A stretch of 24,570 bases of DNA from an uncultured Clostridia bacterium (GCA_900553555.1 USEG01000003.1:1-24570); one strand, 5' to 3'. Shown: positions 8,917-16,973, counted from the stretch's first letter. Numbers and translations are program-made. Notes: generated by a model not told the origin, from the letters alone.

Positions 8917-8932
8917 GCGCACACGTGTGCGC
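8917..8932. promoter_or_regulatory. Perfect 16-bp palindrome, candidate operator of the opp operon
   Basis: GCGCACACGTGTGCGC is fully self-complementary and ends 51 bases before the -35 box of the opp-operon promoter, at about -102 to -87 from the expected start. The position suits an activator or a distal operator. The binding protein is unknown. Confidence 0.45.
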
Positions 8933-8983
8933 TAAGACAACCGTAAAGCCTTTTCGGCGGCGTTGCATATACCTTTCAAACAG

Positions 8984-9012
8984 TTGACAAAACCCGTTAA
9001 AAGTTGTATAAT
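8984..9012 (+). promoter_or_regulatory. Consensus SigA promoter of the opp operon
   Basis: TTGACA (8984-8989) and TATAAT (9007-9012) with a 17-base spacer. Transcription should begin near 9019, giving a leader of about 200 bases before the first ATG. I see no other promoter before the end of the operon. Confidence 0.9.
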
Positions 9013-9031
9013 TAAGCAACGTTACAAAAAT

Positions 9032-9066
9032 AAGTCGTCGAAAAACATTAAAAAACGACTTTTTTT
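9032..9066 (+). terminator. Early terminator-like hairpin in the opp leader
   Basis: AAGTCGT (9032-9038) pairs perfectly with ACGACTT (9055-9061) around a 16-base A-rich loop, and seven T residues follow from 9060. It begins only about 13 bases after the expected transcription start, so some read-through or antitermination must occur for the operon to be expressed. The stem is A/T-rich with a long loop, so it may be leaky. Confidence 0.5.
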
Positions 9067-9076
9067 AACGAAAATC

Positions 9077-9112
9077 GGCTTTTTTTCGCCACTATTTTTG
9101 TTAGTGAAAGCC
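9077..9112 (+). promoter_or_regulatory. Nested stem-loop in the opp leader
   Basis: GGCTTT (9077-9082) pairs with AAAGCC (9107-9112), enclosing CACTA (9090-9094) paired with TAGTG (9102-9106). Seven bases are unpaired on the 5' side only. The role is unknown. It could be an mRNA structure acting with the preceding hairpin. Confidence 0.4.
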
Positions 9113-9217
9113 TTGTGACGAAAGATTTCGCCAGATTATTACCTGAAAGATTCGCAAAATGAATAAATATTCGCGCATAAAATCGAATATGAATTCGGAC
9201 GGAGAGAGGAGATTTAT

Positions 9218-10405
9218 ATGATTAAACGGAAAAGAGAAAAAACGGCATTAACCGTCATAATCGCGCTTCTCGTGTGCGTCGGAATTATGGGCGGCTGCAG
9301 CGGCGGCCAGGGACGAAAGCAAAATACCGCGGTCGTTTACGACCCCAACGGTGGTATTTACCGCAGCTGCGTTCTTCCGTTTACACATTATTATGAAGTG
9401 CCGGAAGGAACAACGCGACTCATATATTCGCCGACTTCGCTTTCTAATCAGGAAGTTACCCGCGCCGGCTATGATTTCGAGGGCTGGTACACGGGTTCGA
9501 AACAAAACGACGAAGTGGTTTTCGACCGCGAATGGAATTTTGAAACCGACACCATTACGTCCGCGGGCGTTACGCTGTACGCAAGATGGAAAAAACAAGG
9601 CACTTACACCTATTCCATTTGCTACACCGACGAAACCACCGGCGAAGTGGTGGTGTTGGGGCAGTATTCCGTTGCCGCCGGCGACCGCTTTACGGACGAC
9701 TACAACAACTATGCCGACACCAGAACGGGTTATACCGCCATTCCCGGTTTTTACGATGAGGAAGGCAATCCGTGGGACAGCAGTTTCCAGATGCCTGAGA
9801 CGGAAGAAGGCGTGGGCGACGTAAAGATATTCGTCAAGTACATCGAGGGCGTTTATGCCATGGTGGGCAATGTGTCGCAGCTCAATACCGCCATCCGCCA
9901 GAACAGAAACATCTATCTTACCGCGGACATCGACTTTAAGGGCGACACCTTCGGCGGCTTCGGCAGCAACGGCATGTTCACCCGCACGCTCATGGGCAAC
10001 GGTTTCACCATCAAGAATTTCGTCTTCGAAACGTACTTTGTAAACACGGACGAGGATATCAACGACCGCGACAGCTACCGCATGAGTTTGTTCGGCAACA
10101 CGCGCGGCGCCGTCATCGAAAACGTCAATTTCAGCGGTGTGACTTTCGTCATCGACGCGGGCAAGAGAACCATTCAGGCGGTTATCGTCTCGCCTATAAG
10201 CATTAAGGCCGAAGATTCCGTATTCCGCAACATTACGTTTGAAGGCTCGTACACCATCCGTGTTCTTCCCGGCGACATGACGGAAGAGAGCGAGAGCTTT
10301 GTGATAGTCAGCGGCGCCAACGCCTACTATATGAAGATGGACGACGCCTGCGTGACGGAAAATGTCAATTGCACGTTTGTTAAAAACGTTGAAGAAAACG
10401 AATAA
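9218..10405 (+). CDS. Lipoprotein with InlB-like repeat and beta-helix (GLUG-like) domain, first gene of the opp operon
   Basis: A 395-residue exported lipoprotein: basic N-terminus, hydrophobic stretch, then the lipobox MGGC with C27. AGGAG six bases before the ATG supports the start. Residues 38-125 form a Flg_new/InlB-type repeat (YDPNGG, GYDFEGWYTG, TLYARW). Residues 128-208 may be a second, diverged one. Residues 215-380 show the alternating pattern of a right-handed beta-helix (IYLTADIDF, MGNGFTIKNFVF, LFGNTRGAVIENVNFSGV), resembling GLUG-type repeats. It lies 31 bases before oppA with no terminator or promoter between, so it is probably cotranscribed with the transporter. It could be an accessory receptor or surface scaffold. 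No enzyme motif is seen. Function is inference. Confidence 0.8.
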   Translation: MIKRKREKTALTVIIALLVCVGIMGGCSGGQGRKQNTAVVYDPNGGIYRSCVLPFTHYYEVPEGTTRLIYSPTSLSNQEVTRAGYDFEGWYTGSKQNDEVVFDREWNFETDTITSAGVTLYARWKKQGTYTYSICYTDETTGEVVVLGQYSVAAGDRFTDDYNNYADTRTGYTAIPGFYDEEGNPWDSSFQMPETEEGVGDVKIFVKYIEGVYAMVGNVSQLNTAIRQNRNIYLTADIDFKGDTFGGFGSNGMFTRTLMGNGFTIKNFVFETYFVNTDEDINDRDSYRMSLFGNTRGAVIENVNFSGVTFVIDAGKRTIQAVIVSPISIKAEDSVFRNITFEGSYTIRVLPGDMTEESESFVIVSGANAYYMKMDDACVTENVNCTFVKNVEENE

Positions 10406-10436
10406 TAAACGATAATCAATAAGGAGATATAAGACC

Positions 10437-13079
10437 ATGAAACTTAAGAACTTTTTTGCAAAAGCAAGCGCGCTTGCAGTTGCCTTAAGCATGACTTTGG
10501 GTATTGCGGCTTGCAACAACAAACCTGCACCCGGCAGAACCTACGACAACGAAACCGATACGCTGGTCTTTTCAACGCTGGAAGTGGACGGCGTCTTCAA
10601 CCCGTTCTTCTCCACATCCGGAACCGACAGCAGCGTTGTCGGCATGACGCAGATAGGTATGCTTACCAACGATAAGGACGGTAAAGTGGCATACGGCGAC
10701 GACCAGCCCGTCATCACGAAGGATCTCGAAACGAGATACGACGCCGAAACCGACACCACTACATATTATTTCGTGCTGAAAAACAACGTAAGATTTTCCA
10801 ACGGCTCTTATCTGTCGATGAAAGACGTACTGTTCAACTATTACGTCTATCTCGATCCCGTTTATTCCGGTTCGAGCACCATTTATTCGACGGACATAGT
10901 GGGCTTGCAGGAATACCGCACGCAGGAGGCTGACGAAGAAGAGCAGGACAGCTTCCGCGACAGATTCGAGACCATGGCGGAGGCGCGTATTTCGGCTTTG
11001 GCTGAATCTGCCACCACCATTCTCGACGAAAACAGCGGCGTCAACTATACGGAAGCAATGCTGAGAGAAGCGCTTGCCGAATACGCGGCGGGCTTCGAAG
11101 GCACCGGCATCGACACGTTCGAGCATCTCGTGGAAGATTACGATCTGGCCCTTGTCCGCTTTAGAGAAGAGCTTGAGACCGATTATTCCAACTCGCTCAA
11201 CTCCTATGAGGATATCGTGTTCACCGCCGAAATTGACGGCGTGGAGCAGGAATTCCGCAATTTGTTCACCACGGACGTCGAAGTGTTCCTGTACAACGAA
11301 GGTTACATCAACTGGGACAGACAAGAAGCCGAACTGACCTGTTCGTTCACCACCGATCCCACCGAGGTCAAAACGTGGACTAAGGAACGCGCCATTCAGG
11401 AGGTTTACGACGCCATGGTGCCCAACGATATCGCCGAAATCGTGCAGTATTGGGGCACCGCCACCACCCTGTTCGATGAAATCACCAACGCGGAGATGAC
11501 CGAATATTTTGAAGGCAGAGAGCTTACCTTCCCCAACATAGAGGGTATCAAGTTCGCCAACAGAACGCAGCCGGTTACCGTAAACGGCATCACTTATCAG
11601 CCGCCGGTATATGTCGACGGAGAGGCGAGAACGCACGTTCAGGAAGGCTACAACGAAGTGCTTTCCATCACCATCGAAAAAGTCGACCCGAAGGCAATTT
11701 GGAACTTCTCGCTCGGCATAGCTCCCATGTATTATTATTCGGACGCCGAACACATCGCGGCTTTCGACTACGAAGAAAACTTCGGCGTGGAGTACATGGA
11801 TTCCGGCTTCATGAGCAACGTCGTCAAAGATCCCAACAAGGTGGGTGTGCCCGTGGGCGCGGGTCCGTACGCCGCCAGCAGCGCGGCAGGCGGAATCAAC
11901 GCCAGCCAGATTACGTCGGGCGACTTCCTCTCGCAGAACGTCATATACTTTGAAAGAAATCCCTATTATGTAATGGGTCCCGCAACCATCAAGAAAGTCA
12001 ACTATCAGGTGGTTTCCAACTCGTCCATGTTAAACGCGCTTTATACGGGTGAAATCGATTTCGTCCAACCCAACGCCAAGCCCGAAACCATTGACGAACT
12101 CAACGCAAGACGCGACGAAGGCATCTACAACAAGTCGATAGAGACAAGCGGCTACGGATACATCGGCATCAACGCCGGCAAAGTTCCGACGCTTGAAGTG
12201 CGTCAGGCGATAATGCACGCCATCAACACTCAGGAATGCGTAAACTATTACGGAACGACGGCAAAGGCCATCTATCGTTCGATGTCGCTTTCCAGCTGGG
12301 CTTATCCGCACGGCGCAACCGCTTATTATCCCTATATAGGCGGTCCCGTACCCGAAAACCTTTCGGTAGTCAACCCCGCATATGCGGACTTTGTTGCCGA
12401 AAAGGGTAAGAAGGCGGGCGATACCTTTACCGAAGAGGAACAGGAAGAGTTTATAAGAGGTCTCGTCGAAGACGCCGGTTACACTCTCAACAGCCGCGGC
12501 GTTTACACCGACGGAACCAACACTCTTAAATATACGTTCACCATCGCGGGCGAACAAACCGATCACCCGGCATGGCTGGCGATGTTCAAAGCCGGCAACT
12601 TCTTGAATCAGTGCGGTTTTGAAATAAACGTCACCACCGACTCGAACGCTCTTAAAAAGCTGGCGAGCGGCGACCTGACGGTGTGGGCGGCAGCTTGGTC
12701 GTCTACCATCGACCCGGATATGTACCAGGTTTACCACATCGATTCCAACGCGTCTTCGGTCCTCAACTGGGGTTACAGACAAATCAAACAGAACATCGGC
12801 GGCAAGTACAACCGCGAACTTTCTCTTGTGGAAGAGCTCAGTGACATAATAGACAGAGCTCGTGAGACGGAAGATACCTCGATAAGATCCGCTCTTTACA
12901 GCGACGCACTCGATATTGTAATGCAGCTGGCAATCGAGCTTCCCACCTATCAGAGAGACGATTTGTTTGCTTACAACGGCAATAAGATAGACGTAAGTAC
13001 GTTTACTCCCGACAGCGAGCTTACCTCTTATATGGGACTTACCAACAGACTCGATAAAGTTTCTTTGGTTGTAGCATAA
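10437..13079 (+). CDS. oppA: Oligopeptide ABC transporter substrate-binding lipoprotein (enlarged OppA, SBP family 5)
   Basis: Captures peptides outside the membrane and delivers them to the OppBC permease. Signal peptide with lipobox IAAC (C26), and AAGGAGAT precedes the ATG. Family-5 landmarks: the N-lobe start (TLVFSTLEVDGVFNPFF), FVLKNNVRFSNG near 110, VPVGAGPYAAS near 471, the lobe-II region with GYGYIGINAG near 570, LEVRQAIMHAIN near 582-594, and WAAAWSSTIDPDMYQVYH near 749. At 880 residues it is far longer than usual (about 540-600). The surplus is mainly one acidic, helix-rich insertion between about residues 155 and 409. Downstream are a stem-loop and the permease genes. Specificity for peptides rather than nickel or other family-5 ligands is inferred from the OppBCDF neighbours. 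Confidence 0.92.
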   Translation: MKLKNFFAKASALAVALSMTLGIAACNNKPAPGRTYDNETDTLVFSTLEVDGVFNPFFSTSGTDSSVVGMTQIGMLTNDKDGKVAYGDDQPVITKDLETRYDAETDTTTYYFVLKNNVRFSNGSYLSMKDVLFNYYVYLDPVYSGSSTIYSTDIVGLQEYRTQEADEEEQDSFRDRFETMAEARISALAESATTILDENSGVNYTEAMLREALAEYAAGFEGTGIDTFEHLVEDYDLALVRFREELETDYSNSLNSYEDIVFTAEIDGVEQEFRNLFTTDVEVFLYNEGYINWDRQEAELTCSFTTDPTEVKTWTKERAIQEVYDAMVPNDIAEIVQYWGTATTLFDEITNAEMTEYFEGRELTFPNIEGIKFANRTQPVTVNGITYQPPVYVDGEARTHVQEGYNEVLSITIEKVDPKAIWNFSLGIAPMYYYSDAEHIAAFDYEENFGVEYMDSGFMSNVVKDPNKVGVPVGAGPYAASSAAGGINASQITSGDFLSQNVIYFERNPYYVMGPATIKKVNYQVVSNSSMLNALYTGEIDFVQPNAKPETIDELNARRDEGIYNKSIETSGYGYIGINAGKVPTLEVRQAIMHAINTQECVNYYGTTAKAIYRSMSLSSWAYPHGATAYYPYIGGPVPENLSVVNPAYADFVAEKGKKAGDTFTEEEQEEFIRGLVEDAGYTLNSRGVYTDGTNTLKYTFTIAGEQTDHPAWLAMFKAGNFLNQCGFEINVTTDSNALKKLASGDLTVWAAAWSSTIDPDMYQVYHIDSNASSVLNWGYRQIKQNIGGKYNRELSLVEELSDIIDRARETEDTSIRSALYSDALDIVMQLAIELPTYQRDDLFAYNGNKIDVSTFTPDSELTSYMGLTNRLDKVSLVVA

Positions 13080-13096
13080 TTTTCCGGCAAATAACT

Positions 13097-13123
13097 CCGT
13101 ACGCGTTCAAAAAACGCGTATGG
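13097..13123 (+). other. Stem-loop without T tract between oppA and oppB
   Basis: CCGTACGCGTT (13097-13107) pairs with AACGCGTATGG (13113-13123) over 11 bp including one G-T pair, around the loop CAAAA. No T run follows. Such a structure behind a binding-protein gene commonly protects the upstream mRNA from 3' decay or causes partial termination, so that the binding protein is made in excess over the permease. That role is inference here. Confidence 0.65.
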
Positions 13124-13157
13124 GGTTTATGCCTACAAAAAAAGGCGGAGGGTGCAA

Positions 13158-13181
13158 ATGCGAAGGTTTCGCAAGCGATAA
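13158..13181 (+). CDS. Possible 7-codon leader peptide upstream of oppB
   Basis: GGAGGG (13147-13152) sits five bases before an ATG that opens the frame MRRFRKR and stops at 13181, five bases before the oppB ATG. The oppB start itself has no good ribosome binding site, so ribosomes finishing this short frame could restart on oppB (translational coupling). Four of the seven codons are for arginine (CGA, AGG, CGC, CGA). It may also be chance, with the ribosome binding site used at long range. Confidence 0.35.
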   Translation: MRRFRKR

Positions 13182-13186
13182 AACAG

Positions 13187-14647
13187 ATGTTAAAATATAT
13201 AATAAAAAGAATAGGAATCTCTATCATAATTTTGTTGGGCGTGTCCATAATAATCTATACGCTCGTCAGACTTATGCCCAGCGATTATATCGATACGAAA
13301 TATTCGTCACAGCTTCAGATAGGAACCATTACGCAAGAGGACCTCGACCGGTTTAAGGAACTTTACGGCCTGTATGTTCCGGAAGCATATCTAAATATCG
13401 ACGTGGACGAATACGGCAATTTCGAGCGCGACGTCAAGACCGCCGATCACGACCATGCCATTTTGGCGGACCAGACATTCGACGAATGGGTAGTGGGTCG
13501 CTATACCAACGGCAATAAGCGGCTGGATCTGGAGGACGACGGCACGTTCACACTGTATGAAGTGTCGTATACCGTGCAGATTCAGGAAGTGCAGATAGAC
13601 AACGGCGACGGCACCTTTACTACCGAGGAGCGCGAAATACGCAAAGAGGTGCGAACCGAGCTTATGTCGGGCACTTATACGGCGACGTATACTCCGGAGG
13701 AGAAAAACGCCGCGTTTGACGAACAGCTTAGTCAGCAGCAGATGCGTTTCCCTCAAAAATACTCCATTGTCCTCATGTCCGGCGGCGCGCAGGTGCCCAC
13801 CTCCGTGTCGTACAGAGTGGCGTCGGGATGGGAGCGTCTGGGGGCCATTCTGGGCGGCTACTTTACATGGATAGGCAATCTGTGCAAAGGCGACCTGGGT
13901 ACTTCTTTCCTTTACGAAAAACCCGTAAACGAAGTAATAAGCCAGAATATGTGGGTGTCTTTCGCCATAGCCATCATCGCTACGATTTTGCAGTTCCTTA
14001 TAGCTATTCCGCTGGGAATTTCTTCCGCAACGCATCAGTATTCGGTGCGCGACTATACCGTCACGGTGTTCACCATGATAGGCTTGTCGCTGCCCACATA
14101 CTTCTTTGCGGCGATAGTGATAAAAATCTTTGCCGTCGACCTGGGCTGGCTGCCGTCAAACGGTCTTGTTTTCGGATATGAAACGTATCCCGAAACCTTT
14201 GCCGGAATGATGAAAAAGCTGGGCGATATGGCGCAGCATCTGGTGCTGCCTATTTCGGTAAGCGTCATCTTGTCGCTGGGCGGCCTGATGCGATACACGC
14301 GAACCAACACACTGGAAGTGCTAAACGCCGATTACATCCGTACGGCCCGCGCAAAGGGCTTGTCCGAAAAGACGGTCATCTACAAGCACGCCTTCCGCAA
14401 CACGCTCATCCCCCTTGCCACAATGCTGGCGGGAATACTGCCCTCTTTGTTCGGCGGTATGATGATAACCGAGCAGGTATTCGGTATCAACGGTATAGGT
14501 AACCTTGCGTACCGAGCGCTTAAAAACGCCGATTTGCCCTTTGTCATGGGCTATAATATGTTCTTAGCGCTGCTGACGGTAATAGGCACACTGTGCTCCG
14601 ATATAATGTATTCAATAGTCGACCCGAGAGTCAAACTCACTAAATAG
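13187..14647 (+). CDS. oppB: Oligopeptide ABC transporter permease OppB with large extracellular insertion
   Basis: Membrane subunit that forms the peptide channel with OppC. The N-terminus (MLKYIIKRIG, TM1 about 9-29, LLGVS) is typical of OppB/DppB, so this start is right despite a poor ribosome binding site. GYFTWIGNLCKGDLGTSF (224-241) and later membrane helices follow. The cytoplasmic EAA loop is at about 376-395 (NADYIRTARAKGLSE). The C-terminus DPRVKLTK is also typical. At 486 residues it is longer than usual (about 300-330). The excess is about 160 residues between TM1 and the GDLG segment (about 62-222), including a beta-rich stretch with DDGTF/GDGTF. By topology this lies outside the membrane, where OppA docks. 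Confidence 0.93.
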   Translation: MLKYIIKRIGISIIILLGVSIIIYTLVRLMPSDYIDTKYSSQLQIGTITQEDLDRFKELYGLYVPEAYLNIDVDEYGNFERDVKTADHDHAILADQTFDEWVVGRYTNGNKRLDLEDDGTFTLYEVSYTVQIQEVQIDNGDGTFTTEEREIRKEVRTELMSGTYTATYTPEEKNAAFDEQLSQQQMRFPQKYSIVLMSGGAQVPTSVSYRVASGWERLGAILGGYFTWIGNLCKGDLGTSFLYEKPVNEVISQNMWVSFAIAIIATILQFLIAIPLGISSATHQYSVRDYTVTVFTMIGLSLPTYFFAAIVIKIFAVDLGWLPSNGLVFGYETYPETFAGMMKKLGDMAQHLVLPISVSVILSLGGLMRYTRTNTLEVLNADYIRTARAKGLSEKTVIYKHAFRNTLIPLATMLAGILPSLFGGMMITEQVFGINGIGNLAYRALKNADLPFVMGYNMFLALLTVIGTLCSDIMYSIVDPRVKLTK

Positions 14648-14657
14648 GCGGTGTAAT

Positions 14658-15785
14658 ATGGAAGAAAAGGATAACATAAACGTAAATTTGCCTCCCGAGG
14701 AGACTGCCTTGAAGGAGGAAATGAAGGAACTTATCGTTTCCGAAGACACCGCTCTGACAACTCAGAAGGAAAGCGAAGAACTCAAGACGTCGGTGGAAGA
14801 GGAAGTTACCTATAAGGAAATAAGCCCCATTAGAATGGTTTTAAGGCGTTTTTTCCGCTCTAAACTTTCGATTGTGGGCATAGTGATGCTGGTATTTTTG
14901 TTTGCCTTTTCGTTTTTGGGCCCGGTTATTTACAATCGCTGGGGCGAGGACGAAATAGACGAATCTACCACGCTTAACACCTATATCTACACCTATACGC
15001 CCAAGGAAAATTCCTCCATCGACACCGAAGTCATCGAGGAATTGCAGCAGGAAAGCCTTACAAACACATTCGCGCCTCCCGGCGCCGATCATCTGCTGGG
15101 CACGGACGACAAGGGAATGGACGTGTTCGTCAGACTTATGTACGGTGGCAGAATCTCCCTTACGATAGGTTTTATAGTCGTCATTTTTGAAACGATAATA
15201 GGAATTGTGCTGGGCGGAATCGCCGGATATTACGGCGAATGGGTGGACAACCTGATCATGCGTATCGTGGATATATTCAACTGTATACCCACGTTGCCCA
15301 TACTGCTGATCGCCTCGGCGGTAATAGACTCGTGGCAGCTAACCGCCGACCAGCGAATATATATATTGATGGTCATGATAACGCTGTTCAGCTGGAGCGG
15401 TATTGCGCGATTGGTGCGCGGGCAGATATTGTCCCTGCGCGAACAGGAGTACATTACCGCGACGGAAGTCATGGGCTTTTCCACAGCGCGGAAAATATTC
15501 AAGCATCTTATTCCCAATGTCATGCCGCAGCTTATAGTCGCCATGACGCTGGGACTGGGCAGCGTAATACTTTATGAATCTACCCTTAGTTATCTCGGCC
15601 TGGGCGTTCAGCTGCCCAAAGCCGCATGGGGAACCATGATATCCACCGCCAACGACCCGCAGGTACTAAATTACCATCTCAATATGTGGCTGCCCGCCGG
15701 TATTATGATAGTCATTGCCGTTTTGGGCTTCAACTTCGTGGGCGACGGACTGAGAGACGCTATGGATCCCAAGTCGAGGAAGTAA
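14658..15785 (+). CDS. oppC: Oligopeptide ABC transporter permease OppC
   Basis: Second membrane subunit of the importer. An acidic, presumably cytoplasmic N-terminal tail of about 55 residues precedes the OppC_N helix (70-92). The family motif HLLGTDDKGMDVF is at 145-157, followed by YGGRISLTIG. The EAA loop is near 260-280 (QEYITATEVMGFS). The segment between TM1 and that motif is about 25-30 residues longer than usual, so this subunit too is slightly enlarged outside. Ten bases separate it from oppB, and an imperfect AGGCGG precedes the ATG. It ends three bases before oppD. Confidence 0.94.
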   Translation: MEEKDNINVNLPPEETALKEEMKELIVSEDTALTTQKESEELKTSVEEEVTYKEISPIRMVLRRFFRSKLSIVGIVMLVFLFAFSFLGPVIYNRWGEDEIDESTTLNTYIYTYTPKENSSIDTEVIEELQQESLTNTFAPPGADHLLGTDDKGMDVFVRLMYGGRISLTIGFIVVIFETIIGIVLGGIAGYYGEWVDNLIMRIVDIFNCIPTLPILLIASAVIDSWQLTADQRIYILMVMITLFSWSGIARLVRGQILSLREQEYITATEVMGFSTARKIFKHLIPNVMPQLIVAMTLGLGSVILYESTLSYLGLGVQLPKAAWGTMISTANDPQVLNYHLNMWLPAGIMIVIAVLGFNFVGDGLRDAMDPKSRK

Positions 15786-15788
15786 GCC

Positions 15789-16973
15789 ATGAAGAAAAAA
15801 GACAACAATTATATTTCCATAGGCGAAAGCCGCAAAATAAGAAAGTACAACATTAAGCAAATGCGGTATTACGAAAAGCTGAAACGCCGCAAATGCAACG
15901 AGTCCGAATATATCGCTACGATGCGCGACGAAAACAACATCGTGGAAATAGAGGACCTAAAAACCTGTTTCTTTACCGACAACGGCACGGTTACTTCCGT
16001 AAACGGCGTCACGTTTGACATTCCCAAGAACAAAATCGTGGGAATAGTGGGCGAATCGGGCTGCGGAAAAAGCGTCACGTCTTTGTCCATCATGCAGCTT
16101 GTCCAGGCTCCGCAGGGGCAGATAGTCGGCGGTTCGATACGCATGAACACCGACCAGCTGGGTTATGACGAAAACGGCAAAAAACTGTGCTACGACATTG
16201 CAAAAATGCCCACGAGCGCAACGTATAAAATCCGCGGAAAAGACATAACCATGATTTTCCAGGAACCCATGACCAGCCTTAACCCCGTTTTTACGATAGG
16301 TTATCAGCTGGACGAGGTGTCGTTCCTGCTCGATCCCGGTATGTCAAAGGAAAAGGCAAAGGAATATTCGATAGAGCTTTTGAAAAAGGTGGGCATTTCC
16401 ATGCCGGAACACACCTACAAAAGCTACCCGCACGAGCTGTCGGGCGGAATGCGTCAGCGCGTCATGATAGCCATGGCGCTTGCCGGTCATCCCAAACTCA
16501 TTATTGCCGATGAACCGACGACGGCGCTCGACGTCACCATTCAGGCGCAGATACTCGAGCTTTTGCGCGACATTCAGAAGAGAGAAAACTGTTCGGTAAT
16601 GCTCATCACCCACGATTTGGGCGTGATAGCCGAAATGGCCGATGAAGTAGTGGTCATGTACGCCGGAAGAATTATAGAAAAGGGCACCGTTCGCGAGATT
16701 TTCCACAATCCGCTGCACCCCTACACGATAGGACTTCAAAAGAGCAAGCCGCTTGTCACTTCCAACTCCAACGAGCCGCTTTATTCCATTCCCGGACAGG
16801 TCCCCAATCCCATAAATCTGCCCGATCACTGTTATTTCCGCAATCGCTGCGAAAGATGTATCGACAAGTGCAGCGGAGCCTATCCGCCGCAGATCAAGGT
16901 AAGCGATACACACTATGTGTCGTGCTATCTGTACGACAAGGAGGAAAAGGAAGATGGAACAAACGCAAACTGA
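15789..16973 (+). CDS. oppD: Oligopeptide ABC transporter ATPase OppD
   Basis: One of the two cytoplasmic ATPases that power peptide import. Walker A GESGCGKS at 88-95, Q-loop FQEPMTS, signature LSGGMRQR from 217, Walker B LIIADEP with D241/E242, H-loop H275, then the oligo_HPY C-terminal region. That region has four cysteines spaced C-x5-C-x2-C-x3-C and a later SCYLY. Equivalent cysteines hold an iron-sulfur cluster in some Opp/Dpp ATPases. The chosen ATG has GAGGA eight bases upstream inside oppC. It adds a basic tail of about 44 residues (KIRKYNIKQMRYYEKLKRRK) before the ABC domain. An internal ATG at 15921 would remove it but lacks a ribosome binding site. The 3' end overlaps oppF. Confidence 0.94.
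   Translation: MKKKDNNYISIGESRKIRKYNIKQMRYYEKLKRRKCNESEYIATMRDENNIVEIEDLKTCFFTDNGTVTSVNGVTFDIPKNKIVGIVGESGCGKSVTSLSIMQLVQAPQGQIVGGSIRMNTDQLGYDENGKKLCYDIAKMPTSATYKIRGKDITMIFQEPMTSLNPVFTIGYQLDEVSFLLDPGMSKEKAKEYSIELLKKVGISMPEHTYKSYPHELSGGMRQRVMIAMALAGHPKLIIADEPTTALDVTIQAQILELLRDIQKRENCSVMLITHDLGVIAEMADEVVVMYAGRIIEKGTVREIFHNPLHPYTIGLQKSKPLVTSNSNEPLYSIPGQVPNPINLPDHCYFRNRCERCIDKCSGAYPPQIKVSDTHYVSCYLYDKEEKEDGTNAN

Noticed and set aside
8596..8922. 108-codon - strand frame in the spacer before the opp promoter
   Set aside because: No homologous-looking motif, odd composition and no ribosome binding site or promoter on that strand.
16915..16953. Earlier in-frame ATG for oppF
   Set aside because: It has no ribosome binding site, the added residues are basic and lie within oppD, and the ATG at 16954 has AAGGAGG at a good distance.
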